Shown: positions 55,648-64,000 of the stretch, in pieces
How positions within the stretch are numbered: the first letter of the stretch is position 1
Layout of the letters: the number at the start of each line of letters is the position of its first letter
Source of the DNA: Didymella arachidicola
Lineage: Eukaryota > Ascomycota > Dothideomycetes > Pleosporales > Didymellaceae
Direction: 5' to 3'
Length of the DNA stretch: 64,000 nt
NCBI GenBank assembly: GCA_016630955.3
Contig: CM049994.1
Coordinates: 434,001-498,000 of the forward strand
Position numbers and translations under genes: made by a program
Notes under the pieces: model-generated
Told to the model about the DNA's origin: nothing
Seen by the model: only the letters and a program-made list of their open reading frames with translations
The model's database searches: none

Positions 55648-56404
55648 AATGGGCTAGATTATATGAAGTGGTGTAGTGTTATGATAGAGCGAAAATGTAC
55701 AGAGTAAAACGTCGTCCCAGTTCCCCTTTATCATGAACGAAGTAAGGAAACTTTATGCGATCTCCCCTCCAGGTCAGTCCCTCGTATCTAGCACCAAAAC
55801 CAAGACGTGAGAAAGGACCACTCTTTCCAGTCCATGAAGTCGATCAGGGGAGTCCATTTGACCCCGAAACTTCCTTCCCGAGCCTTGTTTGAATCTCGCG
55901 ACTCTGCCTCGAGCCGAGTGTTGCAAAGCACGAAACCGTTGCTGTGCATCGGTACGAGGTCCAACATGCATCATTAGCCGGCTTGGCGAACGGTTGCTAA
56001 AATCTCAAACGCTGGAAAGGGTGGGGGAGGCCTTGCGATGCACTTCATACCTGCATCAATATGTACCGACAGCAGAGCAGATGTAATGATAACGGTGCGT
56101 TGCATATACATGTTTTGAAATCCGTCAATCAAACCTGTTTCCACCAAGGCGTGGTTTTTGAAGGATTCCTTGATGATGTGAGATGTTTCGTCTAGGATTG
56201 AGTCCCGTGCGAGGGGGGGGGGTTGTATGATACAGGGTGGGCTGGCTGTCACGTGAGACTCTTGATTTTTAAGCACGGAGTGAGGTCTTTTTGCGCCCCT
56301 ACAATCCAGACTCGTCTTTTTTTTTTTTTTTTGCAATATCTCAACTTTTGTCTTGATAAAAGTCCAATGCTGCAAGAGCCCCAGTGCGGCGACATCCAAA
56401 CAAT
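55648..56404. promoter_or_regulatory. divergent P450/reductase intergenic region
   Basis: 757 bp between two cluster genes transcribed apart, so both promoters should lie here. It holds a CACGTG at 56250-56255, a G run at about 56213-56221 and a run of T at about 56317-56332. The homopolymers make base-exact reading uncertain. Confidence 0.4.
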
Positions 56405-57481
56405 ATGCCTTTTACTCTTACTCTCAAATCAAAGAAAGCCAAGGGTGGACACGTCTACTACCCACTCCAACTAAACCTCGTCTCCAAGCCGTCACCTGGC
56501 CCCAATGAAGTTCTGGTCCAGCTTGAAGCCGCAGCGTTGAACCACCGCGACTACTTCCTCCGTCAACATCTCTACCCTGGGCTTTCCTTCAAGTCTCCCA
56601 TGCTTTCAGATGGTTGCGGCACTGTCATCGAACTTGGCACAGGCTGCACATCGGCGACTAGCGAGCTTGTCGGCAAGAAGGTGATCCTGACTCCCTTCCG
56701 GGGATGGGACTCTGATCCGGAAGGCCCAGAAGACTATTCCAACTTCAGCACGATTGGTGGCGTTGAGCCGCATTTCGACCTGGGCATGGCGCAAAACTAC
56801 ATCTGCGTGCACGAGTCCGAGGTTGAGGTTTTGCCGGAGCATTTGAATAGCATCGAGGGAGCTGCCATACCGTGTTGTGGCATCACGGCGTGGCGTGCCT
56901 TGGTGACCAAGTCGGGCAACGCCAAACCTGGCTGCAACATCCTTGTGACTGGTATTGGGGGTGGGGTAGCTCTTCAAACGCTGCTTTTTGGTGTTGCCAT
57001 GGGCTGCAACATGTACGTGAGCTCGAGCTCCGACGAAAAGCTCGCCAAGGCACGCCAACTTGGTGCTATTGGGACGATCAATTACAAAACCGACTCGGAC
57101 AGCTGGGACAAGTCACTGGCGTCGTTGCTGCCGCCGGAGCGACCGTATTTGGATGCTGTCATCGACGGAGCCGGTGGAAACATTGTCACCAAAGCTTTGA
57201 CTGTTCTCAAGCCTGGGGGCGTGATTGTATGCTATGGCATGACGGTCGGACCAGTGATGGATTGGCCGATGCAGGCAGCGCTGAAGAATGTGGATTTGAG
57301 GGGCACGATGGTTGGATCAAGAGCAGAATTCCGCGACATGGTGGAGTTTATCAGGGCGCACAAGATCAAACCCATAATTAGCAGGAGCGTCAAGGGCCTG
57401 GACTGCGTGGATGCGATTGATGGGCTTTTCGAAGATATTCGCGCGGGAAAGCAGTTTGGAAAGCTGGTTCTTGAAATCTAG
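56405..57481 (+). CDS. medium-chain dehydrogenase/reductase, quinone-reductase-like
   Basis: NAD(P)H-dependent oxidoreductase of the MDR superfamily. Single exon, 358 residues, starting at MPFTLTLKSKK; the frame is open a few codons upstream but with no ATG. The N-terminal GroES-like domain contains LEAAALNHRDYFLRQ and SDGCGTVIELG. The Rossmann motif is VTGIGGGVALQTLLFG, followed by GCNMYVSSSSDEKLAKARQL. It looks like the zinc-free, quinone-oxidoreductase or trans-acting enoyl reductase type. The PKS has its own apparently complete ER domain, so this enzyme more likely acts on another double bond or carbonyl of the product; it could also be a general reductase. Confidence 0.87.
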   Translation: MPFTLTLKSKKAKGGHVYYPLQLNLVSKPSPGPNEVLVQLEAAALNHRDYFLRQHLYPGLSFKSPMLSDGCGTVIELGTGCTSATSELVGKKVILTPFRGWDSDPEGPEDYSNFSTIGGVEPHFDLGMAQNYICVHESEVEVLPEHLNSIEGAAIPCCGITAWRALVTKSGNAKPGCNILVTGIGGGVALQTLLFGVAMGCNMYVSSSSDEKLAKARQLGAIGTINYKTDSDSWDKSLASLLPPERPYLDAVIDGAGGNIVTKALTVLKPGGVIVCYGMTVGPVMDWPMQAALKNVDLRGTMVGSRAEFRDMVEFIRAHKIKPIISRSVKGLDCVDAIDGLFEDIRAGKQFGKLVLEI

Positions 57482-58348
57482 TCCAGGCGTTGGCATGGGG
57501 GAGAAATGTTTGTGGTGTGAGAGGCGGTGTTGACGATTGCCAACAGCCGAGCGTGCCTGTATATTTGGACATGCAGATTATGTATTCAATTGGTGAGAAA
57601 TACAGAGTGATTGCTCGAGAGTGCCTCTTTTGATGAGATTGCAGTGAGAGCAATATATGCGAGTTGGATTGCGCAGGGCAGCAAGTCGAGTAGAAGTTGT
57701 TGGTTGATGGCATTCCAGGCAGCAGCAACAGCTTGGGTACCGCAGGTCGGTCAACGCCAAGTCATGAACTGCTAGGCTTGCGAGATAATCTGCGTTCCGT
57801 CCGGGTGCTTCCAATGAAAGCTCTACCAAGGTCTTGTCGGTGCAAGTGCTCGTATAAAGTCGGGCTGGCTCAGCTGTGTAGGTTGGAGGAGTAGTCGTGG
57901 GTGTACGCGTATGTCTTGTACAGATTCGTTCTCCCTTCCTGTTTGATCTTCCTTGGCGCCTGTTCTTTCTCGATTGGGCGCGTCGCCATGTCAGAGCCAA
58001 TCATCCAAGACTCCTCCCGGCTGCGCTACGTCTTGGCACCCGTTTTCTCCTATTCGGGCCTAGCAGCTCCCCAAACAACAGCGCTTGCGCCTATCAAACA
58101 TCTCTTTTTTTGCGACATGGACGTTTTCTTTACACTCTTGCATCTCATTCAAAAGGGACGCAAACAAGAGCTTTTACTGCCCGCAAGCTGTCATAAAAAG
58201 CCTGTTGTCTCTCTTTACACTCACCAACTAGCGCCCTCGCCTCTCTCCGTCTCTCAGTTCGTCGCGTGGCCGCCGACGCCCTCTACACTCCTTTTCCTTG
58301 CGCACTCACCAAGATCCGTTGCACGACAATTCTCACGACCTAGACAAA
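57482..58348. other. intergenic, reductase to RTA1-like gene
   Basis: 867 bp containing the reductase 3' end and the RTA1-like promoter. The 250 bp before the start are pyrimidine-rich (CTCTCCGTCTCTC and similar). A minus-strand frame at 57578-58000 is open but has no protein-like features. Confidence 0.45.
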
Positions 58349-59602
58349 ATGGTTGGCAACGATGTCCCCAGTGCGTTCCACCGCTTCTTCAAACATGAGC
58401 ATAATATGATTTACTGACGACCTCCTTCCAGTCCTGGGTAGCCTCTACGTCTATGCACCAAACAAGATCGCGCCGATTGTCTTCACAGCCGCCTTTGCTC
58501 TATCCGCGGCTATCCACACCTGGCAGTGCTTGTAACTCTACCCTTCAGCCCCTGTAATTGTCAAACCTGGAAGATCTAACGCATGGTGACTAGTCGCTAC
58601 AAAGCGTGGAAGTTGATATGGCTGCAGCCTGCCTGTGCAGCCCTCTTTACTCTCGGCTATGCTCTCCGCGAGTATGGAGCATACAACTACATGTACAGTC
58701 GGGAGAACAAGGCGCCATTGGCTCTCTTCATCGTGAGCCAAATCTGCATCTACCTAGGCCCGTAAGCGTCACGCGTACCTAGCTGGATGACCACTGGCTA
58801 ACTATGGCTTGTCCACTGTATCAGTCCACTTCTAGAGCTCGGCAACTACCATATCCTCGGCCGCGTGTTTCACTACGTCCCCTATGCGGCGCCTTTTAGT
58901 CCTAGTCGAGTGACAGCCTTTTTCGGTGGGCTCATGGCCATAGTAGAGGGCTTGAGCGGCGCTGGAGTTTCCTTGACAGCCAATGCAAAAGCAAAGGAGT
59001 CGACCAAGAAGATGGGACATAATCTTCTCCTTGTTGCCCTCGCACTGCAAGTCTGCGTCATCTTCGTCTTCTTCTATCTCTCCGTCGTATTCCACCGACG
59101 CTGCATCAAAGCTCGCGTCCCCGCGCAAAGCAAAGCAGTAAAGTCAACGCTGATGACACTCTACCTGAGTATGGCGCTGATCTTCATACGCTGCGTGTTC
59201 CGCCTTGTAGAAATGGCAACAAGCTCGACGAGCGTGGACATCACAAGCATGGAGCGTCTGATGAAGTTGAGTCCTATCCTACGGAATGAGGCTTACTTCC
59301 TCGCCTTCGAGTCGAGCCTCATGCTCATCAACTCTTATCTCTGGAACGTGCGTCACCCTGGGCCCTATCTACCTGGAGATACGCACATCTACCTCGCGCA
59401 AGACGGAACCGAGGTGGAGGGAGAAGGGGATGGAAGCGAGGACCGACCACTGCTGCTCAACATGGCCAACACATTGATGTTTGGCTTGCTCTACCGAGAT
59501 GATAAAGACAAGATACATCATCAAGACCAGGAGCTTCACGAGGTTCCCGACAGTAATGGAAATCCTCGGTTCGGACTTCGAAATCGTGGTCGCTCGACCT
59601 AG
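58349..59602 (+). CDS. RTA1-like membrane protein
   Basis: Predicted seven-span membrane protein of the RTA1/RSB1 family, implicated in lipid translocation and resistance to toxic compounds. Four exons, 58349-58370, 58432-58531, 58594-58761 and 58825-59602, splice in frame to 355 residues. It begins MVGNDVPILGSLYVYAPNKI. Hydrophobic spans include PIVFTAAFALSAAIHTW, LIWLQPACAALFTLGYAL, LALFIVSQICIYLGPPLLEL, LLLVALALQVCVIFVFFYL and TLYLSMALIFIRCVFRL. LGPPLLEL, IFIRCVFRLVE and NEAYFLAFESSLMLI are family hallmarks. Short first exons and typical splice sites support the model. In the cluster it would export the product or protect membranes. Confidence 0.9.
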
Positions 59603-59785
59603 TTGAAAACGGCTACACTTGACTCGGACATGCACCAGCTGCGCCTTTCGTTGCCTACTTTTGGTCTCTCGTCTTTTTCTGTTCTTCACCTTTTTGTAAT
59701 ATATAGCCATTACAATCTAATTCACTAGCAATCTATCTTGGATGACTTTGCACGTCTGACTGCATGTCCATACTCCTCAGTACCG

Positions 59786-62752
59786 CTACTTCAGCTGTGG
59801 GGGTTGCCGAAGCCACTCACGAACAGCAAGGCGATCCACACGGTGCATTCGCGACCGCGGCAATTCCTCAACAACATGAATAACGGCCGGCCTCAACGCA
59901 GGGAGAAGCTCAGTCAGCGCCCACGCAGCGACGGCGTCCTGGCCAGCAGCACGGGCGTCGTGGTCCGCAAGCTCCCCTAGCACCTTGGCACTCGGCAGAC
60001 TGGGGTCCGCCAAGCACACGACGGCCACTAACTGGGTTCTTCCCGCCGCTATCTTCGCCACTACAACTGCATCCCGCAGCTGACTGCAGCCCACCAGCAC
60101 CCCTTCCACCTCTTCCAGCTGCATGACCTGACCCCCCACCTTCACTCGGTTGCTCGCTCGTCCCACAGGCGAGACGCTGCCATCGGGATTATTCCTGGCG
60201 AGCACGCCCGTGCGAAAGTATTGGCGCCCGGAACCGCTGCGCAAGGGCGCCCAGGTAGGTGGGCTGATGTTTGCTGAGCCAAGCACCCCGCTTTCACACT
60301 CACACTCAATCACCACTTCGCCTACACCACCCAGCGGAGCCAGGTCGTGCGTGTTGTCCGGGTTGGTGATCCAGACAAGACTGCCTACGGGATTGCCCAT
60401 GCTATCTGCGTACGACCGTGGGTTGGCGACGACCTCGCCGACTGTCATCAACAGGGACGTTTCGTCCAATGCCCAGCCTCTGAAGAATCGGACCGCACCC
60501 GCCCACATGGTACTTAATTTGTCGTCGGCTACGGCTTCGCTACTGACAGAGGCCAGAAAGCGCAAGCTGGGGACGTCGACGGGGGACATGGTGCGGATTA
60601 CGCTGGGCGGCAGCACCGCTCCGTTCACCCTGGCTGACGCGATGAAGGATGGTAGATTGGGCTCATCTGCAGAGGGAATGCAGATACAGCCACCAGCGAT
60701 AAGGGCCCCGAGCATCTCAAGCACGCTTTGACTTGACGCCAGCGGGCCGAACTGGAGAATGCGATTTCCCGGTTGCCAGTCGAATCGATCCACGTACGAG
60801 GTCAGGGTTGAGACTAGGTGGCCGTGACTTAGCATCACGGGTATCTGGCGTGCTCCTGGGGCTTCGCTTGTGAAGAGGATATACGCTAAGTCTTGTGCTG
60901 TGGTCTTGATTGCCTCCGGGTGCGTCGTCGCGGCGGTATGCCCGTTTGGCAGGGGCTTCGAGTCCAGTTCGCCGACCGGTCTCATCACGGAATCTAGGTC
61001 AACCACAAAAACATCCGGCAAGAGGCTGGAGACGTGCGCGTAGCGGGTAGAAGACGTCATGAGTAGCTCTGCTCCTACACTTGATAGCAGACCTTCGTCG
61101 TACCCCTCCATCGGAACACATATGCCGCCCGCTTTCAGCAACCCCACCAAGGCCACAATAGCTGAAAGCGACTTGTCGAACAAGAAGCCCACCCGTGTGC
61201 CGCGAGTTACTCCCCTTCCCCGAAGCTCTTCAGCAATTCGAGCCGACATGGAGTGCAAATCAAGGTGTGTTGCACTGCCATCGCCAGCTTCGACTGCTAG
61301 ACTTTCATATTGAGTCCATTTGTCGAGTGTCTCAACCACGCTCTTTTCTGCCATTGTCGGCAGCATACGATTCCAACTCGCTATCTCGACTCGAGCATGC
61401 GGGTCCAGAAGCGGCAAGTTGCACAGCCTAGTCTGCAGTGCAACTTCAGTCAGTGACCGCAGCGTGTGCTCAAACTGGTTCAATATCCGATCTAGCTGTC
61501 CATTACTGACGATGCCCGAGTCGGTCCTAGCCCAGACTGTGACACCATCTGGCATGATGCTGAAGATGAGCTGTAGCGGATAATGGCCTCGCATCCAGAC
61601 CATGCGCAGCTTGACGTGGTTGCCATTGGCCGTGTCTCCAGGTTCCTGACCTGAAAATACCGCAGGCCGAATGTTAATGAGTGTCTGGAAACCTGCTGCT
61701 ACCATCGCAGGCTCGCTCAAAGCAGCTATATTGGCCACGCCGTACTGGACTTCAAGAGCATGCTGTTGCAGTTGGCGCAACGCTGCTGCTCGTTCTTTTA
61801 TCAGATTTTCGACCGTCATTGTTCGATGCCGCAAGTTGACCTGGATGGGGACCTCGGTAACGGTAGGTCCCAGTGTGTTCTCGATGCCATTCAGAGTCGC
61901 AGAACGCCCAGATAACACGAGGCCATACGCAAGGCTTTCGCTGTTGGTGTAAATGGCCATTGTCAATGCCCACGCTGCCTCGATGAATAAGGGCATGTGC
62001 GAGGATGCTAGTGCGTCACGCCCTGTCATGCGTTGTAGAAGCATGTGGCGTACTGTCTTTTCGCTCACGCGCGGTGGACCAGACTGCGCAGACCTAGGTT
62101 TAGGAAAGATAGCTGGAGCACCCTTGAACCGCGGCGTCCAGAATGCCCGAGCTGCGTCGTCTCCTATCTCGTGGCAGTACTTCGCAAACTCCTTGAACGG
62201 CGGTCGCTTTATCGGCGGTTGACCCGCGTACACCACGGATAAATCCAGCTGGATAAGCTGGTCAATAGACCAATAATCCATGACAGCATGATGCAGCGTA
62301 AGAACCGCATGGTGTCCAACATACGCAGATCGAAACAACACCTCGCCCGCTTCAAAGCGATGCCGTGCCGCATCGCCATCGTCCCGCAGGTACTCTTCAA
62401 TATTATCGAATCCAGTGTTAATATCCGTCACATGTTCTTCATCCGTCACGACGTTGACATAGCCCAGGTCTCCGCACTCGACAATGCGCGTCCGCAAAAT
62501 GTCGTTGGAAGATACCACCTGCCGCAGCGCATCGCAGAAAGGGCCCGGTTCGACGGGGTGAGCGGGAGTAAGAACAAAGTGGAAGGTTTCGTTTCGGGTG
62601 GAGGATATCATGGAGGATTGGAGGGGGGTGCAGGTGTAGATGTCGCGGATGAGGGGTGAGGGGAGGTTACAAGCGGATGCGATTGTGGAGAGGGAGATAG
62701 CATCGATGTCGGACAGCAAGGTGATTGTTTTGGGGCGCGGTGGCGCGGGCAT
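59786..62752 (-). CDS. NRPS-like condensation-adenylation protein without a carrier domain
   Basis: Single exon. The start at 62752 (MPAPPRPKTITLLSD) gives 988 residues; the frame is open to 62848 but adds only non-conserved sequence. Residues about 35-440 are a condensation domain: DIYTCTPLQSSMI and the complete catalytic motif HHAVMDYWS (154-162). Residues about 455-985 match an adenylation domain, but its motifs are degraded. The Gly/Thr/Lys-rich loop reads TSEAPGARQIPV (628-639), the GPTE position reads ALDE (761-764), TGD reads TGV (848-850) and the final Lys of GKVDR is Arg (RVDR, 971-974). No carrier domain follows. The likely active part is the condensation domain, acting as a free acyltransferase on the PKS product. 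Confidence 0.9.
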   Translation of the reverse strand: MPAPPRPKTITLLSDIDAISLSTIASACNLPSPLIRDIYTCTPLQSSMISSTRNETFHFVLTPAHPVEPGPFCDALRQVVSSNDILRTRIVECGDLGYVNVVTDEEHVTDINTGFDNIEEYLRDDGDAARHRFEAGEVLFRSAYVGHHAVLTLHHAVMDYWSIDQLIQLDLSVVYAGQPPIKRPPFKEFAKYCHEIGDDAARAFWTPRFKGAPAIFPKPRSAQSGPPRVSEKTVRHMLLQRMTGRDALASSHMPLFIEAAWALTMAIYTNSESLAYGLVLSGRSATLNGIENTLGPTVTEVPIQVNLRHRTMTVENLIKERAAALRQLQQHALEVQYGVANIAALSEPAMVAAGFQTLINIRPAVFSGQEPGDTANGNHVKLRMVWMRGHYPLQLIFSIMPDGVTVWARTDSGIVSNGQLDRILNQFEHTLRSLTEVALQTRLCNLPLLDPHARVEIASWNRMLPTMAEKSVVETLDKWTQYESLAVEAGDGSATHLDLHSMSARIAEELRGRGVTRGTRVGFLFDKSLSAIVALVGLLKAGGICVPMEGYDEGLLSSVGAELLMTSSTRYAHVSSLLPDVFVVDLDSVMRPVGELDSKPLPNGHTAATTHPEAIKTTAQDLAYILFTSEAPGARQIPVMLSHGHLVSTLTSYVDRFDWQPGNRILQFGPLASSQSVLEMLGALIAGGCICIPSADEPNLPSFIASARVNGAVLPPSVIRTMSPVDVPSLRFLASVSSEAVADDKLSTMWAGAVRFFRGWALDETSLLMTVGEVVANPRSYADSMGNPVGSLVWITNPDNTHDLAPLGGVGEVVIECECESGVLGSANISPPTWAPLRSGSGRQYFRTGVLARNNPDGSVSPVGRASNRVKVGGQVMQLEEVEGVLVGCSQLRDAVVVAKIAAGRTQLVAVVCLADPSLPSAKVLGELADHDARAAGQDAVAAWALTELLPALRPAVIHVVEELPRSRMHRVDRLAVREWLRQPPQLK

Positions 62753-63437
62753 TTTTGTCTTTGTTGGAATGGTTACGGTATTGTGTTGATGCAAGCGAAG
62801 AGATGCTGGTTTCATCGAAAACCACACGAGTGGTTGCATATACAACAAAAGATATACACTCAGTCCTATCGCCGTACTCAGCCTAGCTCATCTATGATCC
62901 TTGCCCAGTCAAAGCCACAGCTCGTGGGCGACCCAGAGCAAGCCTATGCCACTTGGTCTTCTTCCCACCTTAACACCATACTTACAGCCCCTTCACCCCC
63001 ACTACTGACCCACACAAGCCACCTCCTGCCTAATCTGCTGGGTTCGTGCAGTAGACAGGAAATACCACGCATCCTCCGTTCCGCCTTGCGCAGTGCAGGG
63101 CCATGAGCAAACATATGCAGCAACCCCGTATTTTGCATCATGCACCAGCGTCTCGTTCTGGGAATAATGCGACCGAGCGGATATATCCTTGCTTTAGGCA
63201 TTGAACCGGCTAATAAGGGCGTCAGGTCCAAGTGCGGTGCATGCTGACATGCAGGGCGCAAGTACTTTCGATTGCAACGTGCGTCATCAAGTATCTTCGG
63301 GGTTGGGTGGTGTGTCCTGACTGTTCAGGTATCGGGCGTAATATGTATGAGTGATTTGGGAGCTGGAGTCGTGTCATGGGAGTGGGAGCATGTAGTTTTA
63401 TCTTTTTTTTTTTTTTTTTTTTTTTTTGGAATGGAGG
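62753..63437. other. C-A gene promoter and cluster right boundary
   Basis: About 685 bp without a gene. A run of about 25 T lies at 63403-63427, directly outside the LTR, and may reflect sequencing slippage or an A-rich insertion. Confidence 0.4.
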
Positions 63438-63596
63438 TGTTGGCTTGGAAGGTTCGTGAGTGTGGATGGTGGGGTGTGTGCGGGCAGAGGCCAGGCGTAG
63501 AAAAGAGGGACTAGGTTGTTTCCTATCTAATGAGGGGAAGAGGGAATATACACCCTACAGATGATTATGTAACAGAGCACGTGATGCTGGCTAACA
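63438..63596 (-). repeat. probable 3' LTR of a Ty1/copia retrotransposon
   Basis: On the minus strand it begins TGTTAGCC, right after a purine tract (GCTGGGGGGGTG), as expected for a polypurine primer. It contains a TATA-like GGGTGTATATTCCC and may end at CCAACA. That gives 159 bp with TG...CA ends. The inner boundary (63596) is well placed; the outer one (63438) is a guess, since the matching 5' LTR lies outside the window. Confidence 0.55.
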
Positions 63597-63692
63597 CACC
63601 CCCCCAGCTTGAGTGAATAGCAAGAAACGAAAGCTGTAAATGAGCGTCTTGCGTCTCCAAAGCTAGACGTCTTACTCTGTAGGACCCTCTGT

Positions 63693-64000
63693 TTACAGAC
63701 CTGAATCTGATCTGTCTCGCAGTTTGGATGATAGATCGCTTAGTCCTAGCTGGCGTACAAAGTTGGCGTGTCTCTGACGACTAAGGATCTTCGTAAGGCC
63801 ATCAGCTGGCATCTCTGCAGTAGCCTTCCAATCTACCTGCAGTCTGCCCTCTGCTACCTCCTGGCGTACCCATTGATGGTGTACGTCTACATGCTTCAGC
63901 TTCGTCTGAAGCTTGTCAGCTGTCTTTGTTGCGATTAAGACAGTTTGCTGGTTATCACACCACAGTGCTGGTGTTAACTCTGGGTCAAACTGGATCGCTT
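63693..64000 (-). CDS. Ty1/copia polyprotein, RNase H C-terminus (partial)
   Basis: An open minus-strand frame that enters from the right edge and stops at 63693-63695, about 101 codons. It has no start because it is the 3' end of a longer gag-pol frame. It carries the copia RNase H end: LWCDNQQTV, then KLKHVDVHHQWVRQEV and the signature TAEMPADGLTKIL. It is followed by 96 bp, a polypurine tract and an LTR, in the order expected for a copia element read right to left. Whether the rest of the element is intact cannot be seen. Confidence 0.88.
   Translation of the reverse strand, partial: AIQFDPELTPALWCDNQQTVLIATKTADKLQTKLKHVDVHHQWVRQEVAEGRLQVDWKATAEMPADGLTKILSRQRHANFVRQLGLSDLSSKLRDRSDSGL

Noticed and set aside
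60150..60731. Plus-strand open frame of 193 codons
   Set aside because: Antisense to the condensation-adenylation gene, with no independent protein features.
1..64000. CRISPR arrays or bacterial-type operons
   Set aside because: No regularly spaced direct repeats; the genes are spliced eukaryotic genes.

Overview
The window is nuclear DNA of a filamentous ascomycete, most likely a dothideomycete. The evidence is that nearly every gene has short introns (about 45-115 bp) with GTNNGT donors, CTAAY-type branch sites and AG acceptors. It also carries fungal-only families: RAX2, Zn2Cys6 regulators, a highly reducing polyketide synthase, an RTA1-like protein, and Fot1/Pogo and copia transposons. 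The class-level assignment is inference; no marker gene fixes a species.

Bases 1-35,000 are a core housekeeping block. It holds RPS15 (uS19), a coiled-coil protein, RPP2, an SPT2-like chromatin protein, RAX2, an alpha/beta hydrolase, a PWWP-domain protein, a CBS-domain protein and a PTC7-type PP2C phosphatase. It continues with an SRRM1-like PWI/RS splicing protein, a Pro/Glu-rich protein, NAD(P)HX dehydratase, a 2EXR-like protein, a small conserved-looking protein and an FSH1-type hydrolase. Splice junctions were worked out by hand for the multi-exon genes. Three stretches (856-4328, 5262-7407, 21906-24616) hold no convincing gene.

Bases 35,100-42,100 are a transposon island. A Fot1/Pogo element (35712-37559) has a transposase broken by three in-frame stops. 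A 441-bp non-autonomous element (37833-38273) has 56-bp inverted repeats and a 10-bp target duplication. A frameshifted regulator-like gene follows, then a second Fot1/Pogo element (40239-42063) with an intact 546-residue transposase.

Bases 42,370-62,752 are a secondary-metabolite gene cluster. In order they are a Zn2Cys6 regulator, a 2543-residue highly reducing PKS (KS-AT-DH-MT-ER-KR-ACP, eight exons), a cytochrome P450, a medium-chain reductase, an RTA1-like membrane protein and an NRPS-like condensation-adenylation protein. That last protein has no carrier domain and its adenylation domain has lost the usual catalytic residues. A plausible reading is that the PKS builds a reduced, possibly methylated chain, and the free condensation domain transfers it to an alcohol or amine. 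The P450 and reductase would tailor the product and the RTA1 protein would transport it or protect against it. The right edge (63438-64000) is the 3' end and LTR of a Ty1/copia retrotransposon, so the cluster lies between mobile elements.
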